From Adiantum capillus-veneris (taxonomy: Eukaryota; Streptophyta; Polypodiopsida; Polypodiales; Pteridaceae): a stretch of DNA of 64,000 bases. The notes below the pieces were generated by a model. It was not told the origin of the DNA. It worked only from the letters and a program-made list of their open reading frames with translations, and did no database searches. A program made the position numbers and the translations under genes. Positions 10,609-23,806 of the stretch are shown here, in pieces. The stretch's first letter is position 1. The number at the start of each line of letters is the position of its first letter. Location: positions 59,068,184 through 59,132,183 of the forward strand of contig CM043942.1 of the NCBI GenBank assembly GCA_014529385.2, given 5' to 3'.

Positions 10609-11884
10609 AGAGCCCTTTAATGAGGAACTCTGCCCCCTGTGATCAGTAGGGGGGTCAGGAATGATTCAACATTGGAAATAAAATGAACATGTCGAGCTAA
10701 ATTTTCCCTAGCAAACATTCTTTCCTCTTGCAAACAGCATATCCAGCAAGCATTACCTTCCTACTTTAGAACTTAATGTACAATGAGTTCAATGCCGCGG
10801 TTTCCGTCGGATTTCTCCAACATGTTTGGGGATATGTGCGTTCCTAACTAACGTATGCAGTGTTAATTTAAACAAATTAAATGAAAATATGACCTACCTC
10901 TTCCATTTCTTCATCGATGGCCCGTGAGATGGCCGGTGTTTGTTCCTCCATGGGAGCTTTCCCCTTCCCGTTGACATTGCTGGTTCCCGCCTCGCGATCA
11001 TGGGCACCACCGAAGCGAGTTCTCTTAACCGGGGCCATTTCTCACTACTTTAAATGATTAGCTCGGAGAAAGAACTAAGGTTCTCAAGTGTCATAACAAT
11101 TCAATAGGTAGATTAGCAACATAAATTAATCCCTCCTATATGCGAGGTTTAGAATTTTCCATATAGTAATCATTATGAATGACACATAATTCTATGGGAA
11201 CCGGCTCTAAAGATAATTATTCGGCTTACCGTGATTAAGAATAATTAGGATTTTACTAATGGAATTACCAGAGAGATGAATTAAGTATGATTAGTCTCTC
11301 TCCTAGCAACTAGATGATACAGATTTATCTTATGCATATGTGTGAGGAAAGTCAACTCGTAGAGACTTAATGACAGATTAATTTTTTCTTAATCGCACCT
11401 TAATTCATAAAGGAAATGAATTTAATTTAGATACGATATTAATGGGTGATAGAAAAAGTGATTCTCTTCAATCTACACAATTACTAGCTTACCGACTAAT
11501 TACTATGCTACCTAGAGAGGGAAAGTTCTAATAATTATGCACTAATCATTAATCGAGAGTGATGAATGGCTGATAATTCAGCTATGGAATGATGATTACA
11601 TAATAGAATATGGTTAAATAGAATTTAGAGAGTAATTATAGTGGATTACGACTAGGAATAAGCATAATAGACGAGGAATTTAGATGGTAGAGAAAAGAAT
11701 TTACAGATGGCATTAATTTAACCGTGGTTACCGTGATTAAGGGCTGATAATCTTCTGGATTCTCTGATCTAATCGAGCTTCTTGAGGCGAGAATTAGGCA
11801 GCACTTCCCTCCTTGCTTCTCCTTCAAAAAGTGTGTGAACCGGCAGCACCTTCCTAGTGTGTGTAGGTGTGTGTGTATGAGCAT

Positions 11885-11994
<110 letters not shown>

Positions 11995-12660
11995 AGGTCT
12001 TTAAATAGGCTCCTACAGGCTGAAAATCGACCTAGGTTGCTAAATGCATCTGGGAGCTTCTCCAGTTAAGCATGGCAAGTCTAGTTCCCTACTCACCAAG
12101 TGTCAGGTTGGCTTGGTTAACTGGTTCTAAGACTAAGTTACTGGCTTGGAAGCTTCCCCAGAACTCCCACAAGGCAAGAGGGCGCCCCCTAGCTGCTAAA
12201 GCTGGTCTGGAGTGGCCTGGAACCTGTTCCCACACAGTCCCGGGCCCCCGGTGCCTCCCCGCTCAATTTTTGGAAAAATTAATTTTTGGCTAAAACGGGT
12301 CATACGAGTCGGATTTTGATGCCATAAATTGCTATACGGAGCTCTAACTAAGACGTATTGGACCGAGTACCTGCCATATTTAGCAGCCCCTGGGATCCAA
12401 AAATGCATTTTTTTGAAATTCGGGATACAGGTGCAGTTTTTCGAGACGATCAAAACTGGACGGGTTGGGTGACCAAAAACTTACTATTTTTGGATTTTTT
12501 TTTTACAAAAATTATTTTAATTCACATTTCGAAGCTTTAAAAATTCTAAACATCATGGCACTGACATAATTTGGAAAACTGCTAAAAATAGTAACTTATT
12601 CCATTATATTCATTTCATGGTACAAGGGTGCTCTTTTTGATCGGGGTTAGAGACCTTACA

Positions 12661-13990
12661 AAGAATGATAGCCATGTCCTTTCTCCCCACACTTGAAACA
12701 CTTATGGTCCTTGGGAAAAGCCTCAAGCTCTTCACGGGAGAGTTTGTTTTTACCTTTGTAAACTCCCTTCTCCTTGGTCCGATTGTTGTTGTTGTTGGAA
12801 TTGACTTGGGAAGTATTTTGAACATTGGTTTTCCCCTTTGCATCATTTTTGTCTTTGTTTTCCATGGGCTTGACATTATGTCTAGCCCCTTGATGGAAAT
12901 TGATGCGTGAAGCAACCATGGTGTGATGGATTACTTCGCTAATAGTACCAAGCCGTTGAGAGTTGATGCATTCAGCCATCTCTTCAGGTAATCCCGCACA
13001 GAATTGCTACCTTTGCTCGGCAAAGTATATCGTTTGAAAGACAGTAGCCTTGAGATGTAAATCCAAAAACTTGTCTACATATTTTTGGATAGACTCATGG
13101 GAGAGGAGCTTCAAGCTGCGCCGTTCGGTAAGCACTTTGTCCTTTGCATCGCTTGCAAGGAATTGCTTCATGATGGAAACTCGTAGAGTTTTCCATGTCT
13201 TTGGGGCTTTACCATTGCCACAAAGGCTAGCCCACCATTGACGAGCTGATTTTTGGAAGTGCATAGCTACATGGGGGTAGCTTGGAGGACTCTGTGAAGC
13301 CCTCATCTCCAAAGGTCGCATCAAATTTCTATATGAAGGCCAACACTTTGTTAGTAGCACTCAAGGTGCCATCATAGGTGAGAAAAGAGATACTCTTTCC
13401 TCCCTCCTTGAACTTCTTTAGCTTTTGTGACCTTCGCCATGCAGGAAATGATTTGAGATGTCCACTCCTCTTGTATTCTCTAGGAGAATAGCCATAGCTT
13501 TTGTCGAAAGAGGAGGAAGGTGAAGAAGAAGGGGAAGAGGGTGACCTCTTCCTAGCCCTTTTCTTTGTTTCCTCTATTCCCTTTCGTAGTGAGGAGGAGA
13601 AGGACTGTGTGTTGATCTTTTCCTCTTGGGAGGAGTGGGCGATCGTCTAGACCGTCGTCTTTGTGGAGCCACATCTTCAGAGGAACTTAAACTTTCATTG
13701 CTTTATTGCTCTTTGGATTCCTCCTCTCGAATGGGAGAGAGTCTTCTTTTGGGGGTCTCTTCAAGAGGCCTCCTAAGCTCTCTCTCCTCTTGGAGAGGAA
13801 GGGAAATTCCATAAGCAAAGCAGGGTTGCCCATAGCTTACTGCAACCTAGTGACAAATAATTCACAAACATGGGAGCATCATCATTAGCACCTTCATGTG
13901 CAAAATCAAAGCTATCAATGTTCATTATACTCTCTTGATTATTGTCAGTCATGTTACCAAAATTTATGTATGTACTTAGTGTATGCTTTC
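12661..13990 (-). pseudogene. gag: Chromovirus I gag (broken)
   Basis: A likely start lies near 13950 (MTDNNQESIMNID), followed by a basic Ser/Arg-rich stretch (about 13620-13450). The retrotransposon gag domain lies at about 13300-13030, with ARQWWASL, a PKTWKTL stretch and the Leu-rich YVDKFLDLHLKA. The zinc knuckle begins at about 12715-12670 with CFKCGEKGHGYH, and its last Cys lies beyond the insert at 9845-12660. Frame changes near 13360 and 13000 split it. Gag would form the particle that packages element RNA in the cytoplasm; this copy cannot, because the knuckle is interrupted and the frame is lost. Confidence 0.8.
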
Positions 13991-14353
13991 GCAATTCAAA
14001 ATCTTAGTTGTCGCTCCTCTTAGCCTTTAAAAATCGGCTCTTAAGTATCTACACCCATGGCTCAAAGTGGTTAATTATAGAGAGTAGAGGAGTAGGTCTA
14101 ACATAGCAGATTTGCCGAGGGTTACCTCCTTTCGGACTTCTTATGGATCAATAATGGTAAAGCCTTAGGCAAGTCTAAAAATACTCCATTATTAATTCCA
14201 AAGCTCTCGCGGTGTGCACCATATCCCACATAGTGGGCTCAACAAAACCGATAATAGATCTGTGTTCCACTTACCCTAATATGATTAACAACATCAACCA
14301 TTTATAGGCTACTTAAGGACCTCTCTTCTTATGCAAGAAAAGAGAAACCAAAT
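13991..14353. other. 5' leader of chromovirus I
   Basis: Untranslated sequence between primer site and gag. Parts of it resemble the internal region of the LARD-like element at 44532-44952, including the last 30 bases before the primer site. Confidence 0.6.
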
Positions 14354-14365
14354 GCTCTGATACCA
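14354..14365 (-). other. Primer-binding site of chromovirus I (initiator Met tRNA)
   Basis: On the minus strand this reads TGGTATCAGAGC, one base inside the LTR end at 14367. This is the site plant LTR elements use to prime minus-strand synthesis from initiator tRNA-Met. Confidence 0.92.
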
Positions 14366-14366
14366 A

Positions 14367-15488
14367 TGTAATGGAATTAGCCTATTTAACTTGAGAGTAG
14401 CGGAAATTAATGAGATTACTTTTGAGAAATGACTTTGTGAGCATAGCGGGTGAACATAATTGGCAACATAATCATAGCAACTAGTTAACTTGGCATGAAC
14501 AATACTTTTGCAAGAGAGAGAATTTAGAGATCATGACACTAGTTGAGGACCGGATTTATGTGGAGCCGGTCCCCCTCCAATAGGCATTTGTATTATGATT
14601 TCTCCCATTAAGAGAGACTTGTTACAATACAATCTTGTGTTCCTTGTAACCTAGGTGATGCAATGAAGATGGAAAGCTTCATGCATCACAAACATAACAT
14701 AAACTTGAAGAAATCTTTAACTTTCCCAAGCCTCAGTTCCAAGACCTCAAACACCTTCGAAGGTGGAGAGAGCTAGCAAGAAATGAGGGTAGGGAAGAGG
14801 AAGAAGAAACATTTCATAGGAGAAGAATTAGTTCCTCACTTATCATAACTCTTCTTGCTAGCATACATAATATCATAGTAATGAAGAAGAAGGAGATGGC
14901 AAGCTTAAGCATTGAAGAATGTCTCTTGGTTGGATTTGCGCTCCATAGCCAAGAGTGTTGGTGTAGGCTCTCAGCCTCTACTTGCTTGGAGAAGGAGAGG
15001 GAGCTCTTGCACTTTGCATAGCACACAATGAGAGTGTTTGTGAGTGTGTTTGGGTGAGTATACCCCCTAAGCAACCCCCTAGCTTGCTTGGGTCGACCCC
15101 CCTTGTAGTTCATGCTTGAAGCTCATTGGACCCGTCCAGGCGCCTAGCCAATCACAAGCAGGAGGCATTACAAGCAAGGGTAGCCTTGGGACAAGTGTAC
15201 CCCTTTCCTGTTTGAGAGAGAGGACTCGATTAATGCAAAATCAATTAATTAAATCTCCTAAATTATCATTATACCCCTTGGGTGGCCAACCAATAGGCTT
15301 CAGGCACACCATGAGGGCCACATGAGGAGGAACTTGACAAGTGTCCGTTTTTCTTTCTTTGTACCATGCACGCCTTGTGTGAGTTTGTGGGTGTTCTCTC
15401 TCATCCCTGCTCTTGTATAAGGTCTTTCCCCTTCCTTGTATAGATTGAATCTTGAACTTTTGACACCTCAAGCCCCTCATGCATAGGC
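14367..15488 (-). repeat. 5' LTR of chromovirus I, part 1 (left of the nested element)
   Basis: It begins TGTAATGGAATT as at 4374 and matches the left LTR closely until the TAGGC target site at 15484-15488, where element II is inserted. The LTR resumes at 28282. Confidence 0.9.
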
Positions 15489-15660
15489 TGTCAGGACAAG
15501 GGTCCTGTAACCTAAGAACTAGGATGGTCATGGACTACGGCCAAGGGTCGGGCTAGACAATGTGGACAGGGGATCCGTCTAGGGCAAGGGGCTAGGAGCC
15601 TGCTTATATAATGGGAGGTTGGGAGGAGGATCTTCAGTCTAGTTTCCCCTAGTTCTTACA
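15489..15660 (+). repeat. 5' LTR of gypsy element II
   Basis: 172 bp, TGTCAGG...CTTACA, with a TATATAAT motif at 15605-15612 that could serve as the TATA box for element transcription. Confidence 0.93.
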
Positions 15661-15661
15661 T

Positions 15662-15673
15662 TGGTATAAGAGC
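15662..15673 (+). other. Primer-binding site of element II (mutated initiator Met type)
   Basis: It reads TGGTATAAGAGC, one mismatch (C to A) from the site in chromovirus I, and lies one base after the LTR. Confidence 0.85.
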
Positions 15674-16515
15674 TTAGGTTAGCTAGGAAGTCTCTCTTCC
15701 ACTCTCTCTCTAGGCGTGCTCACTTTTGGCTCCTAAAAATAGGGCCTTGAGGTGAGAACCGTGGCTTTTTTAGAAATTTACCAAATTTAGCAAAGTGGCT
15801 TGCCTAAATCGGGTATGTTGCCCTTTTTGGACGTGGGTGGGTGGTGCACGAAACGGCGCGCGCTCAGGCTTGAAGGGAGCGCCCTGGTCACGATGTTGTG
15901 CTTCTAAGAGCACTTGACCTAGTTCTGCCACTGCAAGCCGCACACAGTCTCCTTCGTCCTCGCGTTTCTACTCCACGTTGCCTGCGAGTTTTTTTTCCTC
16001 AAAACTCGTTTGATTTCATATGGCATCGCCAATTGACACAAGATTTTGAGACTTGGACATTCTTGGTGGCCCTTCCCACAAGCAAGGCGGCTCACAAGCA
16101 AGAGCCTTCATGTGCGGGGCAAGCATCAAGCCTTTTCGGCTTTCCCTCGAGTTTCACGGCTTACAGTTCAACTTAGTTATTGCAGAAAATTCCAGATTTC
16201 TGCATATTTTTACATTTGCGACAGTTTACATTGGAGTTCGTGCAACATAATCATTCACCAATTAAGAAATCTTTCAATAATCAAGCTTCTTCACAATGGT
16301 GACCATTCGACCATCTCCACTACAAGATTTCAATCATCTTGTGAACCACGGGCGATTTTGTGAGTACTTCTTTCAGTGCACTGTGTCGCCATGGATTCGG
16401 ATATCAATATGACATTCGATTTTGAGCAAAGTACTCCTGATCCTACCAATGACGACTTGTGCATCCTCTCAAGGAAAGTACCCGCGACGCTACGGCAGAA
16501 TAAGATACTTACGAA
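15674..16515 (+). other. 5' leader of element II
   Basis: No coding motif is recognised between the primer site and gag. Short open frames here are not supported. Confidence 0.5.
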
Positions 16516-18180
16516 TTGCTCGATATTCAAGAATTTTGTGCACTTCAGACACGCATGACAGTCATGGATGAAAAGTTTAAAGCTTTAAACAAAAATGCTA
16601 CTAAACTTTCCACATTAGTCATTCAATTAATGCAACAGCAGTCTAAGAGTCCTGCTGACACCCACATGCATGAGCACGGTGGAACACAAGGGAAAAGCCC
16701 AATTAATGAAGCACTGCATACTTTCACTGCCAAAGAGGTAGATGACTTGTTAAAGAAATTTAAACCAGCAGTTTTCAAGGGCGAAGACCGAGACCACAAT
16801 AAGGATGCAGTGAACATCTTTCTCAGTAAATGGAATGGAATTCACGCCTTACAACGTACTCCAAATGCAGTCCGAGCTCTGCAAACGATCTTAACTCTCG
16901 AAGGCAAGGCCTAAAAATAGTGGATGTCTCTCAAGGAGAAAAACATCATAGCACAGAGTTGGGCAGCCTTTGAAGCAGTGTTTAGCAAGGAATTTTTGCC
17001 TACAAACGAGGCCGATCGGAATTGGACCGCTTGGGACACATGTTCCATGCGCCAATATCCATCACTCGAATATATCTCTCACTATCGTGACGTCATCCTC
17101 AAGTTGGAAGGCTTGGATACCTTTCAACAAGTACGAGGGTTCATATGAGGTCTGACTCTAGAGCTTAAGAAGTATGTCAAGACCCAAGACCCTAAAACAC
17201 TTGAGGAAGCCATAGTGAAAGCACATATTCATGATGACCCTGATGATAAGAAAACACATAATAGTAATGTGCCTGCTAGTATACATGGTAATACACGCAC
17301 TCAGTATGGGCACAATAAAAGAAAATTTCTAGTTGCTAATTCAGATGGATCTAAAAAACCCAAGGGGTCCAGGGGTCCTCTCTCTCCTGAGGATTTTGAT
17401 AAAGCCAAGAAAGAGAAGCTATGTTCTCAATGTTTAGGAAGAGGCCATGGCAAAAAGGATTGTCCCAAGGGGAAATCTGCTGCTCAGGGGAAGGAGAAAG
17501 CAGTGCACACGGTGCAACTACTGCCTCTTGATTCTTCCTCAAAATTCTCCACAGCGGAAGTAACACACACTGAGGTGGTGCATGAATGCTATCTCACAGC
17601 TTCCATGTGGCAACAAACGTTTGGACCACATGAGTTAGTACGTATGCAGGGATATCTGCAAGGCCACAAGGTGCGCATCTTGGTAGATGACGGTGCTACT
17701 CACAATTTCATCAATTATGGATTGGTGAAAAAGCTCAAACTGCCTCAAACTCCGAGTACCCACCGCTACAAGGTAGTAATGATGAATGGACATGATACTG
17801 AAATATGGGATACTCAATGCCGAGTTGTTCCATTGGAAGTACAAGGGTACTCTACTTGTTTGGATTTTCATGTTATGAACATGGGAAGGGCTGATGTGGT
17901 TCTTGGTAGGGAGTGGTTTCATAGCCTAGGACCATCACTGAAGCGTAGCTATGAGTACAACAGCTTGATGTTTGATTCCCATGGCACACATGTGTTGTTG
18001 TTATGAGAAAAGGATATACCTTCATCACCAGTGATTTGTACTGCTCAGCTTATGCAGCTCGTTTCTGATAATGAAATAGAACAGGTTTTCTTGTGTTACT
18101 CACTGCCTCATTTTCTTTCTAACATTGAGTTTGTTAAACATTCCTCAACGCCGCATGCTTCTCTCTCCTCTATTCCACCA
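16516..18180 (+). pseudogene. gag: Gypsy element II gag and protease (broken)
   Basis: Plus strand: an N-terminal coiled region (about 16560-16640), a gag domain (about 16740-17150, with AFEAVFSKEFLP and LEYISHYRDVILKLEGL), zinc knuckle CSQCLGRGHGKKDC at about 17430-17471, then a protease at about 17670-17990 with ILVDDGATHNFIN. The active-site triplet is DDG rather than the common DSG or DTG. Stops after EGKA (16912-16914, followed by TAG) and after RGFI (17146-17148), and TGA near 18004, cut it into pieces. The last codons run straight into the CACTA-1 insertion, and the same frame resumes at 25170. Gag packages element RNA; the protease matures the polyprotein. Confidence 0.85.
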
Positions 18181-18183
18181 ATT

Positions 18184-18310
18184 CACTACAACAAAAAAAG
18201 GTGTCATCGACGCAGATATCGACGCACTGCATCGCTATGTGCGTCGATATCCGTGTCCCTGTGAACCTGTTGCTATTTGCGACGCAGATATGAACGCAGA
18301 TAGCGATGAC
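18184..18310. repeat. CACTA-1 left terminal and subterminal repeats
   Basis: Terminal CACTACAACA, then several copies of GACGCAGATAT / GCGTCGATATC-like motifs in both orientations. The right counterpart is 25030-25166. Such repeats are the transposase-binding sites in CACTA elements. Confidence 0.8.
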
Positions 18311-18589
18311 CATAACAGGGAAAAAAAATTCTTGGGCAGAGGGCAGGTAGCCTGGCCTGTGCCCAGTTAAAAGATGGACATAGCCACAGCCAGACTTCCT
18401 GCCCTCTGTCCAAGAAAGCGAGCAGCACCAAAATCAACCATGCTCCCACGCGCATAAATTTCGGCAGAGTTCCCTTTGTTTTTACATAAACTTTTCAAAA
18501 CCATATCATGTATACGCCTCCTACATGCTATCCATGTAGGATCTCACATGAGATTTAAGGCCAATGAAAGACAAGTACCGTACCAACTG

Positions 18590-18760
18590 AAAAGCATAAC
18601 CATAACGAACCATAACCATAACTTAAAAGCATAACCATAACAAACCATAATCATAACTTAAAAGCATAACCATAATGCAGATAACCATAACTATAAACAA
18701 AATTAACAATAACCATAAGCATAACCAGAAAGTTAAACATAACCATTAACAAAACCTGAA
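18590..18760. repeat. Imperfect (CATAAC)n array
   Basis: The 6-bp motif CATAAC or CATAAC-like recurs about twenty times, with interspersed TTAAAAG units. It lies in the non-coding 3' flank of CACTA-1. Confidence 0.75.
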
Positions 18761-19249
18761 CCATAACTATGTCTATACAAGAATAGGAGAAATAACCTTG
18801 TCTATACAATGACAATGACAATAATCATAACCATAAGGGAAACAATAATTGTCTGAACAATAACTGTCTGTACAAAAAAGAGACACATAAGCGTGTCTGT
18901 GTCTCACAAAGCATATATATGAAATCCGGTCCACTAATGACTAGGCGTCGCAACTTGCACATAGGACAGCTCACAAAACTAGTATTGATATTACTTCACA
19001 TATACTTACTTAATTAAATCAACTCACATATATTAACGTCTCACCTCAAGCGATCAGCGACACTGTAAGGCCTCCCAGTCTACAAGCTCTCCTGAAGCTT
19101 CAAGATCATTCAGTACTTCATAGATACCTGTGCGATATCCATCTGACTCCTCCTGGCGTGTCGGAGCTCGATGCATCGCAAGATTTTGTGTTTATACAAA
19201 AATCGAAGTAATAAGAATACATGATTCATCACGTTTTAAAAAACGCCAT
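18761..19249. other. Non-coding 3' part of CACTA-1
   Basis: No open frame or motif recognised; AT-rich. Confidence 0.4.
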
Positions 19250-20140
19250 AGTTAAGATTGGATTAGAAACTCACAAACTCATAGCGAAAGGTGTCGAAGC
19301 CTCCGCTGCCAAGATGAGATGTCCCCTTGGTCATCTGTCGTACCTGCGCAGCCTCACGCTGCTGTTTCAACCGCGTGTCCGTTGTTCGCTCATCCTCCCT
19401 GATCTGCAGCCACGTCTCGTGTGGGATGCCCGAAGGCTTCAGCGAGCCGGTCCTGAAAGCCTTCCGAGCTGCATCTCGTCGATGTTTCACGGTGTCCCGT
19501 GCAACACCCTTGATCCACCTCCTCGGAACAACGGAAGAATCCGAAGCAGGCTAGTACTCTCTCAGGATGGTCTCCACTATGTAATTGACTTTGTCCCCAT
19601 CCTGATCACCCCAAGACGTCAGAAGGCTGGTCAAAAACTACAGCTACGCGAGCTGGCGAATCCGCTGTAGCATCTCAGTCCTGACTCTATCCATGTCAAT
19701 AGAACCATCTGCCTGTATAATATAGAGCTTGGAGGCACTAGGATTGTGTGCCCCCCAAGGTGTCCGAGGTGTGCCAAGAGGTGTGTCGAGAGGTGTGCCT
19801 GGGTAGGACGGGGGTCGTGAGCGAGGAGGGGTCGAAGCATCTGTGGACCCTCCACCACAGCAACCACCACCTCCACCTGATGATCACCGAGTTTAGGGTT
19901 TGTCCCACCCCTAGGTGTCGAAGCGGCCGTGATGGGAGAAGCAGGCGTCGTACCCATAGGCGTCCTCCCCCCCGTGGCCGTCCCCCCTCTAGGCGTCGGA
20001 CCCTCCGGTGTGAAGCCCGGAGGCGTAGTACCTAGGGACAATCTGCCATCTGAGCAGGCGTCATTCGTGTAATGAAGCCCATGAATGCATCTGCACTCAT
20101 GGAAGCAGGATCTGGAATCTGGTCTGCCATACTAAAGTCC
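19250..20140 (-). pseudogene. CACTA-1 second gene, TnpA-like (Transposase_24/Ptta type), degraded
   Basis: Minus strand. The N-terminal part (about 20040-19880) is a Pro/Thr/Gly-rich stretch with repeated TPRGGT-like motifs. The C-terminal part (about 19490-19270) has KHRRDAARKAF and HLGSGGFDTFRYEF, which parallels the HHLGSGGWASFEADF ending of the better-preserved gene in CACTA-2 (61798-62824). It therefore looks like the accessory protein that binds subterminal repeats in CACTA transposition. Frame changes between the two parts and stops at about 19630 and 19560 suggest a pseudogene or several introns; I could not place splice sites with confidence. Confidence 0.55.
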
Positions 20141-20306
20141 TGCACAAAGAAAGTAAAATAAAGCATCAGAACACAATTGTTTAAATTAACTTTAAGCTTA
20201 ATTTTAAATCAACGTCTTCACACAAACACTTACAGGCCTAGGCCTCAACGAGTGAGGCATCATCGATAAAATCTTGCACCGTATCATCGTCTATCTCTAA
20301 TTGCAA

Positions 20307-23300
20307 TCATAACTCTGCCCCAACTCGTTCTGGCAGATTGTCTTCACCCATTGCATCTTCATCTACAAGTGTCAATTCTGGCTCGTCTGCATCATCCCTC
20401 GTATATCTGCCAGCTTCCTCTGCCATACCTTCGTCCATCTCATCTAATGTCACAGTAGTATGGATGTCGTCTGACTGACATTCCTCCAGGAGATCTTGCC
20501 CTTCAAATACTTGTTTATTTCTTGGAGCAACCTGAACCACAAACCACCATTGTCGCTCTCGAGGGTCCGGTACAAAGACCACTTGCTCGCAATGTTCGGG
20601 GAGAGCAAATGTGTCACTCGCATCTGTCCAAGTCTTTGTAGAATCTATTTGCACAAGTTTGTTTCCATCTCTACGTACCATTGCATTGCGACCAGAAGTA
20701 ATCACCTTGAACCACTTCACATCCAACAAAAACATCTCAAACCACCTGAAGCTTACTTTCAGGATATCTGACACCATACCACAATAATCTAGGTTTCTAG
20801 TGCTTTCATTCATGTCTCTAGCACTGGCCTTGCTCTTTTGCATGAAACTAAGCATTACCCCACTGTCAAACGTGTTTCTTCTGCTGCCAATTTTTTGTGT
20901 TCTGAAATGCTTTCCATGCGACCACAGTGCCATGTATGTATGATACTTCCAGTCACATCCAATAGCCAGCTCTTCCTCTTCTAGAGATATGGGTTCTCTG
21001 ATCTGTCGAGCTGCTCTCACTGTCTTGTCCAACCATGCCATTGTAGGGAATTCAGGTAGAGGAGCGACATAGTCTGGCAAGGGTAAGCCTCTAGTCGTTC
21101 GACTTCGCCTGAAATCTTGTTGCTCCCTATTGCGTCTCTCTTTCTCTTCTTCGTACCTTTCAAGCCATTTTTGCATCGGCACTGAATTTAGTATACAGAA
21201 CTTCATGATCTTTTCTCACATGGCCAGGTTCATTTTCTTCGGCACCCCTTGCCCTTGCCGCTCCTCTCCCACCAGCCTTGCATCCTCCTCATCGCTCCAC
21301 AGTCGAGGCATTTCTGGGTCAGAAACGGATAGAAATTCGGTCGTCAATACAAGAGACTCTTGCACTAGCCATCCTTCTGTCATGCTCCCTTTTGGACGCG
21401 CTTTTTGGCGAACAAAACCCTTAAGTGTTTTCATGAACTGCTCTAGAAAGAACATCCAACGACTGTAGACTGTACCTGCCATTGCAACCTCATCTACTAC
21501 ATGGACGAGCAAGTGCATTTGGATAGCTAGGCAGCTTGTGGGTAGATGCTTCTCAATCATGCAAACTACCTCAATGGAGTTAGCGCTTGCGACTGCAATA
21601 GATTCCTCCCGTATGTCCTTGGAAGAGATCCACCGCACTAGCTCTGAAATCTTGTATATGCAGGTCCACACTTCCTCCGTTAAACACCCCTTGATCGCAA
21701 TTGGAAGAATGAATTGCAAGAACTTATGCCAGTCGTGCGATTTCAATCCTGACAGTTGATCGTCACGGGTGAATGCTGTCTTGAGACATTGCATATATCC
21801 TGTTGGCGTCCTGAACTCTGAAATCACCCTTTTCACTTGTCGCTCTTTGTTTTTTAGCAATACCCATGGCGCTCTTGGAAGTTTTTTTTGGCCAGCTGCA
21901 TTGGTGAAAGGCCATAGCTCTGGCATCTTTCCAACTATCTGCAAATCATCTCGTGAAGCTCGATTGTCTTTCATTCCCATGATTGTCTTCCAGAGGAGCT
22001 CTTCCACATTCTTGAATATATGCATTGAATCCAGAAAATGGTTAATTAGTAGATCACCCCAGTACGGCAACGTATGGAGAATGGACAAACGTTTCATTCC
22101 TGGAACAGGTTGCCCCTCATGTTGCTCCCATCGGCTACGCCACTCTTGTACATGCATAGGACGACATTCGACGCGACCAAGCTGACCTTGGCGCAAGTGA
22201 TGGCCATCTGGAAGATAATGGTGGTGGCCTTGATAAATTGTCTTTCGAAGAGAGGCAGAATAGGGCACACCCAAAGACTACCCGCAAATTGGAAATGCAT
22301 TGTATCCCGAAGTTGTTAGCCCTGCATATATTAAAGCAAAGGGCTTGCGAATAGGGAGAATTTTGTAAATCAATAACCATTACAAGAAGCTTCTCCGTAT
22401 CCTGGCCAATCATGCATAGTCCACATAAGAAGTCCATGGATCCTTCCATGCTGTTGTCCTACTGATTCAACCGCATCTGCTATGTCGATCCCATGCCATA
22501 ACTGCTGGAGCTCTTCAACTAGTGGAGCTAGATATACATCCTTTTTTTTTGCCTTGAACTTACCAGGTACAATCAAGCTTAATATCAAATGACCCTTCTT
22601 GATGGCAAGCCACGGCGGGAGGTTGTAATTGATAAGGCACACAGGCCAAGTGCTCCATGACGAGCTTGTCAAGCCAAATGGATTGACTCCATCCATTGCC
22701 ATGCCCAAACGCAAATTGCGTGGTTCACTCTTAAAATGTGGCCAGGTATCTTCAATGTGCTTCCAAGCCTTTGAATCAACGGGCACCCTAAATGTTGCGT
22801 CAGTGGATCTATTCGTAGAATGCCACCGCATCAACTTTGCAATGGAACCACAACGAAACATGCTTTTTATCCTAGGAATAATAGGAAAATGCCGCAACAC
22901 TTTAGCTGGCACTCTCTCGCCAACTACATCTTGTTTGTAGCGTATTGCTCCGCACTTAGGACACGATAGATAATCTGAGAATTCATTGCAAAAAAGAATG
23001 CAATCATTTGGACATGCATGAATCTTGTTGTAGTCCAAGCCAACTGAGGTCAGAAGTTGCTTTGCGTCTGGCCTGGAGGGGAGCATTTCATTGCTAGCCG
23101 GGAGAAGTTGCTCCCGCAATAACCTATTTAAGTCACATTAAATTAAAAATCTCTCCGAGCACATCACCGTTGCAATCTGAAAATCTCTTTTGTAAATTAT
23201 GTACCTAAACAAAGCAGTGACACTTGCATCTGACCACCCGTACACTGACTGAAGATTCAAAAACGCCAGACAATTATGAAGCATAGATATTTTGGTGCCT

Positions 23301-23716
23301 TCATAGATTGGTTGACGTGCCAACTTCCTCAACATGTCTTCAAGAGATAGGCGCACGGCTTCTGGTGCTGCTTCGTTCGCGTTCTCCTCGCTTGTCTGGA
23401 AGAAGGCATCCAGCATCTCCTCCATGCCGTCGTCTTCTGTCTGTAAGCCCTTTTCTGCTTCCATCCGTGGCTCTATATTGTTCGGACCTTCACGCATAAT
23501 CTTTTTTCTCTCTCTCTCAGATGTAGGTGCTATGTCGCAGAAATCAATGCCCGTTCCGTAGGAGTTGTATCGCAGATTCTGTACGGTTTCTCTAGCAAAC
23601 TCTCCGTACTTGTGCACATGCTCATTACATATCCTACGCTTGCGCAGGATTTGATACTTGCAGAGCGTGCACGAGCATGCAATCTTTTCCTCCATGTTAG
23701 TTGATGACGTTGCCAT
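20307..23716 (-). pseudogene. tnp2: CACTA-1 tnp2-type transposase gene with introns, one stop and a frameshift
   Basis: Minus strand. Exon 1 (23716-23205) encodes a transposase-associated zinc-binding domain (CSCTLCKYQ) and ends at TTTAG/GTACAT. Exon 2 (about 23123-22380) carries the tnp2 core: HACPNDCILF, CPKCG, KVLRHFPIIPRIK, AMDGVNPFG and WTMHDWPGYG. A third exon (about 22327-21216) holds MKRLSILHTLPYW, LKSHDWHKFLQFILP and a DUF4218 region (VHLL-like LLVHVVDEV, FVRQKARPKGSM). 21206-20307 carries DUF4216 (VRRDGNKLVQIDSTKTW, LPEHCEQVVF). Breaks: an in-frame TAG just before SLGV near 22277 and a frame change at about 21210. Transposase would act in the nucleus to cut and move the element. Confidence 0.85.
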
Positions 23717-23734
23717 CTACAATGATTATGAATG

Positions 23735-23759
23735 TTGTTTTAATATATATATATATATA
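23735..23759. repeat. TA-rich dinucleotide run
   Basis: Short (TA)n tract just upstream of the CACTA-1 transposase start. Confidence 0.8.
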
Positions 23760-23806
23760 CTCCTCACAATGTAAATTACCTCACATTCTCTAGTCTTGCC
23801 CAATCT

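Noticed and set aside
18590-18760. (CATAAC)n as a telomere-like or centromeric array
   Set aside because: Irregular, short and inside CACTA-1; the unit is not a plant telomere repeat.
20496-20771. Plus-strand frames opposite the CACTA-1 transposase (also 21769-22185, 22629-22940)
   Set aside because: Shadows of the minus-strand transposase; no motif of their own.
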